Shown: positions 35,702 to 44,611, numbered from the stretch's first letter. The stretch: 46,528 nucleotides of DNA from Flavobacteriaceae bacterium (GCA_016780345.1 JADHLZ010000010.1:1-46528); one strand, 5' to 3'. Notes: a model not told the origin generated them from the sequence alone. Program-made: numbers and translations.

Positions 35702-36713
35702 GTTTATTAGAATATCGAAAATAAGTCTGGTTTTAGTGTATCTTGTAATTTTAGCAGGATCACTTGTTAGAATGACTGGAAGCGGAATGGGCTGCCCAGA
35801 CTGGCCCAAATGTTTTGGATTATATATTCCGCCAACTAGTGAAGATCAAGTCAAATGGGCCCCTAAAAAGAATTACTCGAAAGGTATTATTTTAAGAAAA
35901 AATAATGAATTAATTGTCGCTAAAAAAGATTTTGTTTCTGGTGATAAATTTGATTTATCAAATTGGTATCCATATACTAAACACGACTATTCAGATTTTA
36001 ACGCTACTAAAACTTGGATTGAATTTTTAAATCGACTTATTGGAGCTATAGCTGGTTTATTTACCCTTGGAATGTTATTCTTTTCCTTTAAATTATGGAA
36101 AAAAAATAAAAACTATACTTTAATTTCATTTCTCATTATTTTAGGAATGGGGTTCCAAGCTTGGCTAGGAAAATTAGTAGTTGATTCTAACTTAGCACCA
36201 TACAAAATTACAGTTCATATGCTTATGGCTTTGGTTATAGTTTGTTTAATTATTTACTTAATTTTTAAATTCAATTACTCAAATAAAAGACTTTTAGACA
36301 ACCAATTAAAAGTTTTAATATCACTTTCACTTATATTAACTTTAATTCAAATTATAACAGGAACACAAGTTAGAGAATTTGTTGATGTTCAATATGCTAT
36401 ATCACAAAATAAAGAATTATGGTTAATTAAACCTGACTTTAATTTTTATTTTCATCGAACATTTTCATTAACTGTATTTGGTTTAAATATGTATCTTTTG
36501 TATTTAACTTTTAGAAAAAAATATTCATTAAAACCTATTTTATGGATTGGCTTTATAATCTTTTTAGAAATATTATTGGGAACAATAATGTATTACGGAG
36601 ATTTTCCAATTTTTAGCCAGCCAGCGCATTTATTTCTGGCAACAATATTATTTGGTATACAGTTTTACTGGTTTTTGTTTTTTAAATCTAAAAAAACAGG
36701 AAATGATATATAG
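35694..36713 (+). CDS. ctaA: heme A synthase, COX15/CtaA family
   Basis: 339-residue polytopic membrane protein that converts heme O to heme A for cytochrome oxidase. It has about eight membrane helices. The N-terminal VRMTGSGMGCPDWPKCFG block (residues 25-42), with C34 and C40, is a family hallmark. Of the four usual conserved histidines, H175, H254 and H312 are present. The first is replaced by N113 in EFLNRLIG, where most homologues read E-x-x-H-R. The start is TTG 35694, overlapping the cca stop by 8 nt. The next gene starts inside its 3' end. Confidence 0.92.
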   Translation: MNRFIRISKISLVLVYLVILAGSLVRMTGSGMGCPDWPKCFGLYIPPTSEDQVKWAPKKNYSKGIILRKNNELIVAKKDFVSGDKFDLSNWYPYTKHDYSDFNATKTWIEFLNRLIGAIAGLFTLGMLFFSFKLWKKNKNYTLISFLIILGMGFQAWLGKLVVDSNLAPYKITVHMLMALVIVCLIIYLIFKFNYSNKRLLDNQLKVLISLSLILTLIQIITGTQVREFVDVQYAISQNKELWLIKPDFNFYFHRTFSLTVFGLNMYLLYLTFRKKYSLKPILWIGFIIFLEILLGTIMYYGDFPIFSQPAHLFLATILFGIQFYWFLFFKSKKTGNDI

Positions 36714-37176
36714 ATTAAGAATTATTTTGGATAGTGAAGAGGATGTAATTAGAGATCTTGAAATAAAATCTGATTCAAGTTTTGAGGATTTACATTCTGC
36801 AATTGTAAACTCTTTTAATTTTAATGGAAATGAAATGGCATCGTTTTATTTGAGTGACGATACTTGGAGTCAAGGAGAAGAGATTACTTTGGAGTCCTTC
36901 AGAGATGAAAAAGTAATGAAGGATACTAGTCTTAAATCAGTCATAAACGATTCTCAACTAAATTTTATTTATGTTTATGACTTTTTAAAACTTTGGACAT
37001 TTTTTGTTGAAGTTGTAGAAATTTGCGACGAAGATGAATCTTCTATTTATCCTCAAACTATTTTTTCAATCGGAATGATTCCAAAAAATGCACCAAACAA
37101 GACATTTTTAGAGGACAAAAGCAAAGGTGATGATATAGCTAATTATGATGAGGAAGATTTATATAATTACTTTTAA
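36703..37176 (+). CDS. plasmid pRiA4b ORF-3-like protein
   Basis: 157-residue soluble acidic protein. The N-terminal half (MIYRLRIILDS, DSSFEDLHSAIVNSFNF and the FYLSDDTW block) matches the pRiA4b ORF-3 fold, a ubiquitin-like or hydrolase-unrelated domain of unknown function. It is sometimes labelled TnpR/IS1096 passenger, but here it is a chromosomal gene. The C-terminus is very acidic (DIANYDEEDLYNYF). An earlier in-frame start (36652) would lie deep in ctaA; ATG 36703 is preferred and overlaps ctaA by 11 nt. The convergent neighbour overlaps its stop by 4 nt. Confidence 0.85.
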   Translation: MIYRLRIILDSEEDVIRDLEIKSDSSFEDLHSAIVNSFNFNGNEMASFYLSDDTWSQGEEITLESFRDEKVMKDTSLKSVINDSQLNFIYVYDFLKLWTFFVEVVEICDEDESSIYPQTIFSIGMIPKNAPNKTFLEDKSKGDDIANYDEEDLYNYF

Positions 37177-38234
37177 TTTACGCTTAACATTTCATGATTT
37201 TCATAATTTCTTAAAACATAATTAAATGAAGCTTTTAAAACTTCTCCCATACTCATTACTTTCTTAAAGTTATTATCTCTTGTTAGACTATAAATTTGAT
37301 TAGATAGCATTTTTATATTTTCTTTAGATGAAATATTATCAGAAATCATACATTTTAAAATTCTATATATTCTATTTTCTGAACTTAAAATTCGCTTTGC
37401 TATAATTGATCTTTCTTCGATTTTGTACTGATTTAAAGATTTTGGATCTAATTTTTCCTTTACTAATTTCATTATCGGTTTATTTTCACTGAAAAATTGA
37501 GGCCTGTAGACTTTTAAATTTCCTTCATAGCATTGTTGATCAAAATCTATTGCTCTAATTTTATAAACAACTTGATCAAAATCATGAGTTGGTATTATAA
37601 CGTAATTGTAAGATCTCATATCTCCCAACAATCTTATCATACATCTTTCATTAAATTTTACAAACTCCTTAGCTATTTGAGATTTTTCTGAACCGTTACA
37701 ATTGTTAAGATGGTCTTCAAAAAATTCGTCCCCCGGAATACCAACTACGTGCTCCTCAATTAGAGTGTCTCTATTTATTAAAAAGTTTAAATAATAGGGA
37801 GATAATAAATTTTCTAGTTCTAAACCATATACTCTTGATGAATCCGCTTTTTTCACATAGAAGTATGTAAAATTATCATTTAATGTATTTCTAATTTTTA
37901 TTCTAAATGGTTTAGAATTTCCAAAAGTACAATAATCAATTGCATCTATATTTAAAAAATCAATATTAGACTGGCTACCATCGGAATGTAATAAATTATA
38001 AATCTTTTTTAAAGAAAGATCAATATCATGTCTTTCATGTTCTGGATAAAATACTCGTACCCACAACGTATCCTTATCTTTTTTATTGTAAACTACAAAA
38101 GATCCTGAAAATCTTTTTAAATCTTCATAAAAAATTGGAATTTCTAAATTTCGATTATAAAAAGTTAGATAATTATTTAAATCCTTTGTAATAGGAAAAA
38201 AAGGTTTTTTTTTGGACATTAATTTATCAGACAT
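37173..38234 (-). CDS. unrecognised protein with a possible kinase-like fold
   Basis: 353-residue soluble protein of unknown function. It has no signal peptide or membrane helix. Several features resemble a protein-kinase/aminoglycoside-phosphotransferase fold: a basic strand FYVKKADSS (K128/K129) followed by GLELE (E139/E141), a catalytic-loop-like GDMRSYN (D205 to N210, the same spacing as D-x-x-x-x-N in kinases), and IDFDQ (D230-F-D232) in place of DFG. The glycine-rich loop is not obvious, and it could be a pseudokinase or an unrelated fold. It is convergent with the pRiA4b-like gene (4-nt overlap) and divergent from uvrB. This kinase reading is inference. Confidence 0.8.
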   Translation of the reverse strand: MSDKLMSKKKPFFPITKDLNNYLTFYNRNLEIPIFYEDLKRFSGSFVVYNKKDKDTLWVRVFYPEHERHDIDLSLKKIYNLLHSDGSQSNIDFLNIDAIDYCTFGNSKPFRIKIRNTLNDNFTYFYVKKADSSRVYGLELENLLSPYYLNFLINRDTLIEEHVVGIPGDEFFEDHLNNCNGSEKSQIAKEFVKFNERCMIRLLGDMRSYNYVIIPTHDFDQVVYKIRAIDFDQQCYEGNLKVYRPQFFSENKPIMKLVKEKLDPKSLNQYKIEERSIIAKRILSSENRIYRILKCMISDNISSKENIKMLSNQIYSLTRDNNFKKVMSMGEVLKASFNYVLRNYENHEMLSVN

Positions 38235-38289
38235 TCTATAAAATTATAATAATAAAAATAAGAATTATATTCTTAGAGAGTAATTGTTG

Positions 38290-38297
38290 TAAATTTG
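38290..38297 (+). promoter_or_regulatory. candidate -7 box for uvrB
   Basis: TAAATTTG matches TAnnTTTG and ends 13 nt before the TTG start at 38311. No -33 match was found, and no LexA-type SOS box is apparent. Confidence 0.4.
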
Positions 38298-38310
38298 ATA
38301 TTTTATTGAA

Positions 38311-40290
38311 TTGTTTAAATTAGAATCAGAATATAACCCAACTGGTGATCAACCAGATGCTATTAACCAATTGGTTGAGGGTATTAATAAAAATTTAAAA
38401 TTTCAAACATTAAAAGGAGTAACCGGTTCTGGAAAAACATTTACTGTAGCAAACGTTATAGAAAGAGTAAATAAACCTACTCTAGTGCTTGCTCATAACA
38501 AAACTTTAGCAGCACAACTTTATTCTGAATTTAAAGAATATTTTCCCTCAAATTCAGTTGAATATTTTGTTTCATATTATGATTATTATCAACCTGAAGC
38601 TTATCTACCAGTTTCAGGAACATATATTGAAAAAGATTTATCAATAAATGAAAATATTGAAAAATTAAGATTAAGAACAACTTCTTCTTTACTTTCTGGA
38701 AAAAGAGATGTTATAGTTGTTGCTTCTGTTTCTTGTTTATATGGAATAGGAAATCCCGTTGAATTTAAAAAGAACATTATTGAAATAAAACAAAATCAAA
38801 TTATTTCTAGAACTAAATTTTTACATAATCTGGTTCAAAGTTTATACTCAAGAACTACAAATGAACTATTAACTGGATCTTTTAAAGTCACTGGAGATAT
38901 TATTGATATTTTTCCAAGTTATGCTGATCATGCTTTTAAAATTCATTTTTTTGGAGACGAAATAGAATTAATTGAAATATTTGATCCATTAAAAAAAAAT
39001 ATTTTACAATCAATTGATAAACTAAATATTTATCCAGCAAATATGTTTGCAACATCTCCAGATGTTCTTCAAAATGCCTTAAATGAAATAAGATTTGATT
39101 TAAAAAATCAGGTTGATTATTTTAAAGAAATTGGAAAATTCCTTGAAGCAAAACGATTACAAGAACGAACTAATTTTGATCTTGAAATGATACAAGAATT
39201 AGGATATTGCTCTGGAATTGAAAATTACTCTAGATATATTGATGGTAGATTGCCTGGAACCAGACCATTTTGTTTGCTTGATTATTTTCCAGATGATTAC
39301 TTGATGGTTGTTGATGAAAGTCACGTTACACTTTCTCAAGTTCATGCAATGTATGGTGGTGATAGAAGTAGAAAAGAAAATCTTGTTGAATATGGTTTTA
39401 GACTACCAGCTGCTATGGATAACAGACCATTAAAATATGATGAATTTGAATCAATCCAAAATCAAGTTATATATATTAGTGCTACCCCATCAGATTACGA
39501 ACTCAAAAAAACTGAAGGAATAATAACAGAACAAATCATTAGACCTACAGGATTATTAGATCCTATAATAGAAATTCGAAAAAGTAAGAATCAAATAGAT
39601 GATCTGATTAATGAAATTCAGATTAGAGTTGAAAAAGATGAAAGAATTTTAGTTACCACATTAACTAAAAGAATGGCTGAAGAACTAACAAAATTTTTTA
39701 ATAAAATCGAAGTAAGATCTAGATATATTCATAGTGATATTGATACAATAGAGAGAGTAGAAATAATGCAAGGACTTAGAAAAGGATTGTTTGATGTATT
39801 AGTAGGAGTAAACTTATTAAGAGAAGGTTTGGACCTTCCAGAGGTTTCCTTAGTTGCTATTATGGATGCTGATAAAGAAGGGTTTTTGAGAAGCCATAGA
39901 TCATTAACTCAAACAATCGGAAGGGCTGCAAGAAATGTGAATGGAAAAGCAATTTTTTATGCTGATAAGATAACTAAAAGCATAAAAAAAACAATTGATG
40001 AAACAAACTATAGAAGAGAAAAGCAAAAAATTTACAATAAAAAAAATAATATTGTTCCAAGTCCTTTAAAAACTAAAATAAAAGATGTCTTTAGTACAGA
40101 CAATTTTGAGGATAATTTGACAAAAAACAAATCAAATAACAATGAACTTTTTGATATTACTAAACTATCAAAAGAAGAAAAAACCAAAAAAATAAACTTT
40201 TATAAAAAGAAAATGGAAGAAGCTGCAAAATGTTTAGATTTTATCGAGGCCGCAAGATTACGAGATATTATTAAAGATTTAAAAAAATGA
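38311..40290 (+). CDS. uvrB: excinuclease ABC subunit B
   Basis: 659-residue DNA-damage-recognition helicase of nucleotide excision repair. Walker A GVTGSGKT is at 36-43, the damage-probing beta-hairpin YYDYYQPEAY near 90-99, and the DEAD-like DESH motif near 338-341. The helicase C-terminal motif is QTIGRAARN, and a UVR domain at the end (KKMEEAAKCLDFIEAARLRD) contacts UvrC/UvrA. Length is normal. The start is TTG 38311 with the standard N-terminus FKLESEYNPTGDQPDAI. It is followed by a strong hairpin shared with hsp20. Confidence 0.97.
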   Translation: MFKLESEYNPTGDQPDAINQLVEGINKNLKFQTLKGVTGSGKTFTVANVIERVNKPTLVLAHNKTLAAQLYSEFKEYFPSNSVEYFVSYYDYYQPEAYLPVSGTYIEKDLSINENIEKLRLRTTSSLLSGKRDVIVVASVSCLYGIGNPVEFKKNIIEIKQNQIISRTKFLHNLVQSLYSRTTNELLTGSFKVTGDIIDIFPSYADHAFKIHFFGDEIELIEIFDPLKKNILQSIDKLNIYPANMFATSPDVLQNALNEIRFDLKNQVDYFKEIGKFLEAKRLQERTNFDLEMIQELGYCSGIENYSRYIDGRLPGTRPFCLLDYFPDDYLMVVDESHVTLSQVHAMYGGDRSRKENLVEYGFRLPAAMDNRPLKYDEFESIQNQVIYISATPSDYELKKTEGIITEQIIRPTGLLDPIIEIRKSKNQIDDLINEIQIRVEKDERILVTTLTKRMAEELTKFFNKIEVRSRYIHSDIDTIERVEIMQGLRKGLFDVLVGVNLLREGLDLPEVSLVAIMDADKEGFLRSHRSLTQTIGRAARNVNGKAIFYADKITKSIKKTIDETNYRREKQKIYNKKNNIVPSPLKTKIKDVFSTDNFEDNLTKNKSNNNELFDITKLSKEEKTKKINFYKKKMEEAAKCLDFIEAARLRDIIKDLKK

Positions 40291-40319
40291 AGAGAGGATA
40301 ATATTAATTATCCTCTCTT
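40290..40319. terminator. long palindromic terminator between uvrB and hsp20
   Basis: A perfect 13-bp stem (AAGAGAGGATAAT with its complement) encloses a 4-nt loop. The left arm begins on the last base of the uvrB stop. The strongest T-run (CATTTTTTT) follows on the minus strand, so it terminates hsp20 best; the plus side (TTGAATAAAATT) is weaker. Confidence 0.85.
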
Positions 40320-40327
40320 GAATAAAA

Positions 40328-40747
40328 TTATTTTTTAACTGAAATCAATCTCTTTTGCTGAGTATAAAACTCTTTTCTTTTAGGCAAGGTTATAGTTAGC
40401 ATACCGTTTCTATAGTGAGAATCGATTTTATTTAAGTCAATAGACTCCGGAAGATCATAAGATTTACTAAATGAAGAATAATCAAATTCATGTTTAACAT
40501 AGTTATAATCATTACTTATAACTTTTTGATTAGACTTTATTGTTAGCAGTTGGTTATCTAATTCAATTTCAAAGTCTTCATTTGATTTTCCAGGAATTGC
40601 AAATTCCATAATAAAATCTTTATCACTTTCCTTAATGTTTACAGCTGGAAAACTATTATTAATTACAGGTGAAAATCCCCATGTGTCACGAATAAAATCA
40701 TCAAAGACAAATGGTGAAAAATTTTGTTGTTTTCTAATTAAATTCAT
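40328..40747 (-). CDS. Hsp20/alpha-crystallin small heat-shock protein
   Basis: 139-residue ATP-independent chaperone that holds unfolded proteins. A short N-terminal arm (about 1-30) is followed by the alpha-crystallin domain (about 32-130). That domain includes PAVNIKESDKDFIMEFAIPG and the closing YRNGMLTITLPKR with the G-x-L motif. Upstream lies a good promoter match (40770-40801) and downstream a strong terminator, so it is a single-gene unit. No CIRCE-type operator (TTAGCACTC) was seen; heat control is assumed only from the family. Confidence 0.94.
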   Translation of the reverse strand: MNLIRKQQNFSPFVFDDFIRDTWGFSPVINNSFPAVNIKESDKDFIMEFAIPGKSNEDFEIELDNQLLTIKSNQKVISNDYNYVKHEFDYSSFSKSYDLPESIDLNKIDSHYRNGMLTITLPKRKEFYTQQKRLISVKK

Positions 40748-40769
40748 AATGTATTATTTTTAAGTTAAA

Positions 40770-40801
40770 CAAATTTTACAGTATGAAATAGTCAAAACAA
40801 A
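40770..40801 (-). promoter_or_regulatory. promoter of hsp20
   Basis: On the minus strand, TTTG (40801-40798), a 20-nt spacer and AAAATTTG (40777-40770) fit the Bacteroidetes -33/-7 consensus with one mismatch. The box ends 22 nt before the ATG at 40747. Confidence 0.5.
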
Positions 40802-40802
40802 T

Positions 40803-40829
40803 GCCATGTATTAAAATAAGACATTATGG
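40803..40829 (-). terminator. weak terminator candidate after sucC
   Basis: GCCAT (40803-40807) and ATGGC (40825-40829) pair, and ATGT/ACAT inside extends the stem with a bulge. On the minus strand it is followed by ATTTGTTTT. It lies between sucC and the hsp20 promoter. Confidence 0.4.
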
Positions 40830-40867
40830 CGTTTTTTCAATAAAAAATAATGACATTATGTCACTTG

Positions 40868-42058
40868 TTAGTTTAATACATATTGAATTTTGTCAGCAGC
40901 TTCCTGAAATTCAGTTGCACTATAAACTTCAAAATCACAATTATCGATAATTTTTTTAGCCTGCTCTGAATTTGTTCCTTGGAGTCTAACAATAATTGGA
41001 ACACTAATATTATCTAAATTATTACAAGCGTCTACTATCCCTTGAGCTACTCGATCACACCTAACAATACCGCCAAAGATATTTACTAAAATAGCTTTCA
41101 CATTTGGATCTTTTAAAATTAACCTGAATGCAGTTTCAACTCTTTTTGCATCAGCAGTCCCTCCAACATCTAAAAAATTTGCAGGCTCTCCACCAGATTG
41201 CTTAATTAAATCCATAGTTGCCATAGCAAGACCAGCACCATTCACCATGCAACCTACGTTACCATTAAGATCAACATAGTTTAATCCAACCTCTCTAGCC
41301 TCTGTTTCAACTGGATTTTCTTCTTTCAAATCTCTCCAAGACAAATAATCTTTATGTCTGAACAATGCATTGTCATCCAATGTAACTTTAGCATCAACAG
41401 CAAGTATCTTATTGTCTGAGGTTTTCAAAACAGGATTTATTTCAAAAAGAGACGAGTCAGATGAAACATAAGATTTATATAGAAGGGTTATAAACTTGAC
41501 CATTTCTTTAAAAGCCAGTCCAGTTAAACCAAGGTTAAAAGCTATTTTTCTTGCCTGAAAAGGCTGTATCCCAAGTGATGGGTCTATATCTTCATAAAAA
41601 ATCAAATCAGGTGTATTTTCAGCAACTGTTTCAATATCAACACCACCCTCAGTTGAATACATTATCATGTTATTTCCAGTTTTTCTATTTAATAAAATAG
41701 AAATGTAAAATTCGTTTATTTCTGATTCACCAGGATAATAAACATCTTCTGCAATCAATACTTTACTAACCAACTTACCATCTTTGGGAGTTTGAGGAGT
41801 GATAAGCTTCATTCCAAGAATATTAGAAACAACTTCTTTTAAATCAGTTAAATTTTTAGCAAGTTTTACACCACCTCCTTTACCTCTTCCACCTGCATGT
41901 ATCTGAGCTTTAACAACAAACCAACTTGTACCAGTCTTATCAATAAGCTCCTTGGACAAATCATCAACTTGATAAACACTGTCAATAACTACCCCTCTTT
42001 GTGTTCTCACACCATGTTGTTCTAATATTTTTTTTCCCTGATATTCGTGTAAATTCAT
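40868..42058 (-). CDS. sucC: succinyl-CoA synthetase beta subunit (ADP-forming)
   Basis: 396-residue ATP-grasp subunit of the TCA-cycle enzyme that makes ATP/GTP from succinyl-CoA. The family N-terminus MNLHEYQGKKILEQHGV, the nucleotide-binding region VVKAQIHAGGRGKGGGVKLA and the C-terminal GGIVRCDRVAQGI (phosphohistidine-contact region) are intact. The alpha subunit gene sucD is not adjacent, unlike the common sucCD arrangement, and must be elsewhere. The gene stands alone between hsp20 and the divergent lysA. Confidence 0.96.
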   Translation of the reverse strand: MNLHEYQGKKILEQHGVRTQRGVVIDSVYQVDDLSKELIDKTGTSWFVVKAQIHAGGRGKGGGVKLAKNLTDLKEVVSNILGMKLITPQTPKDGKLVSKVLIAEDVYYPGESEINEFYISILLNRKTGNNMIMYSTEGGVDIETVAENTPDLIFYEDIDPSLGIQPFQARKIAFNLGLTGLAFKEMVKFITLLYKSYVSSDSSLFEINPVLKTSDNKILAVDAKVTLDDNALFRHKDYLSWRDLKEENPVETEAREVGLNYVDLNGNVGCMVNGAGLAMATMDLIKQSGGEPANFLDVGGTADAKRVETAFRLILKDPNVKAILVNIFGGIVRCDRVAQGIVDACNNLDNISVPIIVRLQGTNSEQAKKIIDNCDFEVYSATEFQEAADKIQYVLN

Positions 42059-42075
42059 CTTTTTATTTTAAAAAA

Positions 42076-42083
42076 CAAATATA
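42076..42083 (-). promoter_or_regulatory. candidate -7 box for sucC
   Basis: TATATTTG on the minus strand matches TAnnTTTG and ends 17 nt before the ATG. A TTCG lies 20 nt upstream in the -33 position (3 of 4 bases match TTTG). Confidence 0.45.
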
Positions 42084-42197
42084 AGTCATAAGCACAATAA
42101 TAACGAATCGAAAAATTCTAATAATGTTGCATTTACAACAATATGTTTTATTTTTATAATAATATCGTTTTTTTTACCTACAAATAAAATCTTAATT

Positions 42198-42205
42198 TAA
42201 ATTTG
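42198..42205 (+). promoter_or_regulatory. candidate -7 box for lysA
   Basis: TAAATTTG matches TAnnTTTG and ends 4 nt before the lysA ATG, which would then sit at or beside the transcription start. A TTTA about 21 nt upstream is a weak -33. Confidence 0.45.
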
Positions 42206-42209
42206 CCAG

Positions 42210-43415
42210 ATGAAAAATTCTGACTTACTTAAAATTGCAAAAAATTTTGAAACTCCAACATATGTTTACGATGCTTCAAAAATACAATCACAATATTTAA
42301 GATTAACCAACTCATTTAAAACAGTAAAAAATTTACGAATAAATTATGCTGTTAAAGCTTTATCTAATATTTCAGTTTTAAAATACATTAAAAAACTAGG
42401 CGCTGGAATTGATACTGTTTCAATCCAAGAGGTTATTCTTGGCCTAAAGTCTGGATTTAATCCTGAAAAAATAATCTACACCCCAAACGGTGTTTCAATT
42501 CAAGAAATCGAAAAAGTTGCTGAAATGGGCGTAAACATTAATATTGACAACCTAAGTATACTAGAACAATTTGGTAGTCAAAATCCAGATATCCCTATAT
42601 GCATTAGAATTAACCCTCACGTGATGGCAGGCGGAAACAATAAAATTTCAGTTGGCCATATTGATTCAAAATTTGGAATAAGTATTCATCAAATTCCATT
42701 ATTACTTAGAATAATTCAAAACACTAACATCAAAGTAAATGGCATTCACATGCATACAGGAAGTGACATACTAGATATTGAGGTATTTATTCATGCTGCT
42801 GAAATTCTCTTTGAGACTGCATCTAAGTTTAAAGATTTAGAGTTTATAGATTTTGGCAGTGGATTTAAAGTACCATATTTTCCAGGTGACAACGAAACAA
42901 ATATTGAAGAATTAGGTAAAAAATTGTCTAAAAGATTCAATGAATTTTGCTTGGAATATGGCAAGGATTTAACACTTGCTTTTGAACCTGGAAAATTTTT
43001 AGTAAGTGAGGCTGGAAGTTTTTTATGCTCTGTTAATTCAATTAAACAAACCACATCAACGGTATTTGCTCAAGTTGATTCAGGCTTCAACCATTTTGTT
43101 AGACCTATGATGTATGGATCCAATCATGATATAATAAACATTTCAAACCCAAATGATAAAGAACGATTTTATTCTGTAGTAGGATACATATGTGAAACCG
43201 ACACATTTGCTAACAACAAAAGAATTTCAACAATTAGAGAAGGGGATGTTCTTTGCTTTAAAAATGCTGGTGCTTATTGTTTTACAATGGCCAGTAATTA
43301 CAATTCTAGATATAAACCTTCAGAAATTTTATTCTTAAATAACAAGTCTATTGAAATTAGAAAAAGAGAGACAATTGAGGATATTCTTAAAAATCAAATA
43401 GAAATTAATATCTAA
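42210..43415 (+). CDS. lysA: diaminopimelate decarboxylase
   Basis: 401-residue PLP enzyme that decarboxylates meso-diaminopimelate to lysine. The Schiff-base lysine is K49 in NYAVKAL. The motifs HMHTGSDI, DFGSGF and EPGK, and the C-terminal CETDTFA with the catalytic cysteine, are present. Length is normal. It stands alone: divergent from sucC and ending flush with the convergent mnmA stop. It completes the pathway that dapD serves in this window. Confidence 0.95.
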   Translation: MKNSDLLKIAKNFETPTYVYDASKIQSQYLRLTNSFKTVKNLRINYAVKALSNISVLKYIKKLGAGIDTVSIQEVILGLKSGFNPEKIIYTPNGVSIQEIEKVAEMGVNINIDNLSILEQFGSQNPDIPICIRINPHVMAGGNNKISVGHIDSKFGISIHQIPLLLRIIQNTNIKVNGIHMHTGSDILDIEVFIHAAEILFETASKFKDLEFIDFGSGFKVPYFPGDNETNIEELGKKLSKRFNEFCLEYGKDLTLAFEPGKFLVSEAGSFLCSVNSIKQTTSTVFAQVDSGFNHFVRPMMYGSNHDIINISNPNDKERFYSVVGYICETDTFANNKRISTIREGDVLCFKNAGAYCFTMASNYNSRYKPSEILFLNNKSIEIRKRETIEDILKNQIEINI

Positions 43416-44606
43416 CTAGGAAATAACTCCAGATCCAATTAGTTCATCATTTTTGTACCAGGCAACAAATTGACCTTTTGCAATAGCAGATTGAGGATTC
43501 TCAAAAACAAAATACAAACCACTTTTTGTAAATACAAGTTTAGACTTTTGAAGCGGTTGTCTATATCTAATTCTTGCATCAAAAAATTCTGAATTATTAT
43601 ATTCGATATCGTTTCTCACGAAGTGCAAATTGTAATTTGAAACAAATAAAATATTTCTATGTAGACCTGGATGACTTTTTCCTTCACCAACGTAAACAAT
43701 ATTATTTTTAACATCAGTTCCGATTACAAAAAGAGGATCCTTAGTTCCCCCGACAGCCAATCCTTTTCGTTGACCTATCGTAAAAAAATGAGCGCCATTA
43801 TGCTCACCAATAACATCCCCATCATCAATTACATATTTGTAAGGATCAGAAAGCAATTTCAAATTTTCAAAAGACATATCTTTAAAATTAATTTCTCCAT
43901 ACATTTTATTTTCTTTTGATACTTTAACTATTTTACCTTGTTTCACTTTTAACTTTTGTTGTAAAAAATCTGGCAACTTAACTTTCCCTACAAAGCAAAG
44001 ACCCTGAGAATCTTTTTTATCAGCAGTAATTAAGTTCTGTTTTTTAGCAATTTTTCTTACTTCATTTTTTTCTAAATCTCCTATCGGAAATATCACTTTA
44101 GACAACTGTTTTTGAGATAATTGACATAAAAAATAAGATTGATCTTTGCTTGAATCTTTTCCTGAAATCAATTTATATATTATTTTTTTATTTTTTGTTT
44201 CTGAAGAAACTCTACAGTAATGACCAGTAGCTAAATAGTCTGCACCCAATGATTCTGCTATTTTTAAAAAAACATCAAACTTTATCTCCCTATTACACAA
44301 AATGTCAGGATTAGGTGTATTACCATTTTTATATTCTTCAAACATGTAATCAATAATTCTAGCTTGGTATTCTTTACTTAAATCAATAGATTGAAAAGGA
44401 ATAGATAATTTTTCTGCTACAATCATTGCATCGTAACTATCTTCAACCCATGGACACTCATTAGAAATTGTAACTGAATCATCATGCCAGTTTCTCATAA
44501 AAACTCCAAGAACATCATAACCTTCTTTTACAAGTAAGTAAGCGGCAACACTGGAGTCTACTCCACCAGAAAGAGCGACAACAACTCTTTTGTTTTTGTT
44601 GGACAT
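43416..44606 (-). CDS. mnmA: tRNA-specific 2-thiouridylase
   Basis: 396-residue enzyme that thiolates U34 of Lys, Glu and Gln tRNAs. The PP-loop ALSGGVDSS covers residues 11-19. The catalytic cysteines are C104 in [12 protein letters not shown] and C204 in SQGLCFVGK, and the [11 protein letters not shown] block and C-terminal barrel are intact. Sulfur probably comes from a cysteine desulfurase such as the one at 14334. It lies 5 nt downstream of yidC on the same strand and is probably the third gene of pyrG-yidC-mnmA. Confidence 0.96.
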   Translation of the reverse strand: MSNKNKRVVVALSGGVDSSVAAYLLVKEGYDVLGVFMRNWHDDSVTISNECPWVEDSYDAMIVAEKLSIPFQSIDLSKEYQARIIDYMFEEYKNGNTPNPDILCNREIKFDVFLKIAESLGADYLATGHYCRVSSETKNKKIIYKLISGKDSSKDQSYFLCQLSQKQLSKVIFPIGDLEKNEVRKIAKKQNLITADKKDSQGLCFVGKVKLPDFLQQKLKVKQGKIVKVSKENKMYGEINFKDMSFENLKLLSDPYKYVIDDGDVIGEHNGAHFFTIGQRKGLAVGGTKDPLFVIGTDVKNNIVYVGEGKSHPGLHRNILFVSNYNLHFVRNDIEYNNSEFFDARIRYRQPLQKSKLVFTKSGLYFVFENPQSAIAKGQFVAWYKNDELIGSGVIS

Positions 44607-44611
44607 TTTAA

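Noticed and set aside
36652-36702. Earlier start of the pRiA4b-like protein
   Set aside because: The extra residues lie inside ctaA in another frame and lack family similarity; MIYRLRI is the family start.
36703-37176. Mobile element (pRiA4b / IS1096 passenger label)
   Set aside because: No inverted repeats, transposase or target duplication nearby; the gene overlaps ctaA and looks like a fixed chromosomal gene.
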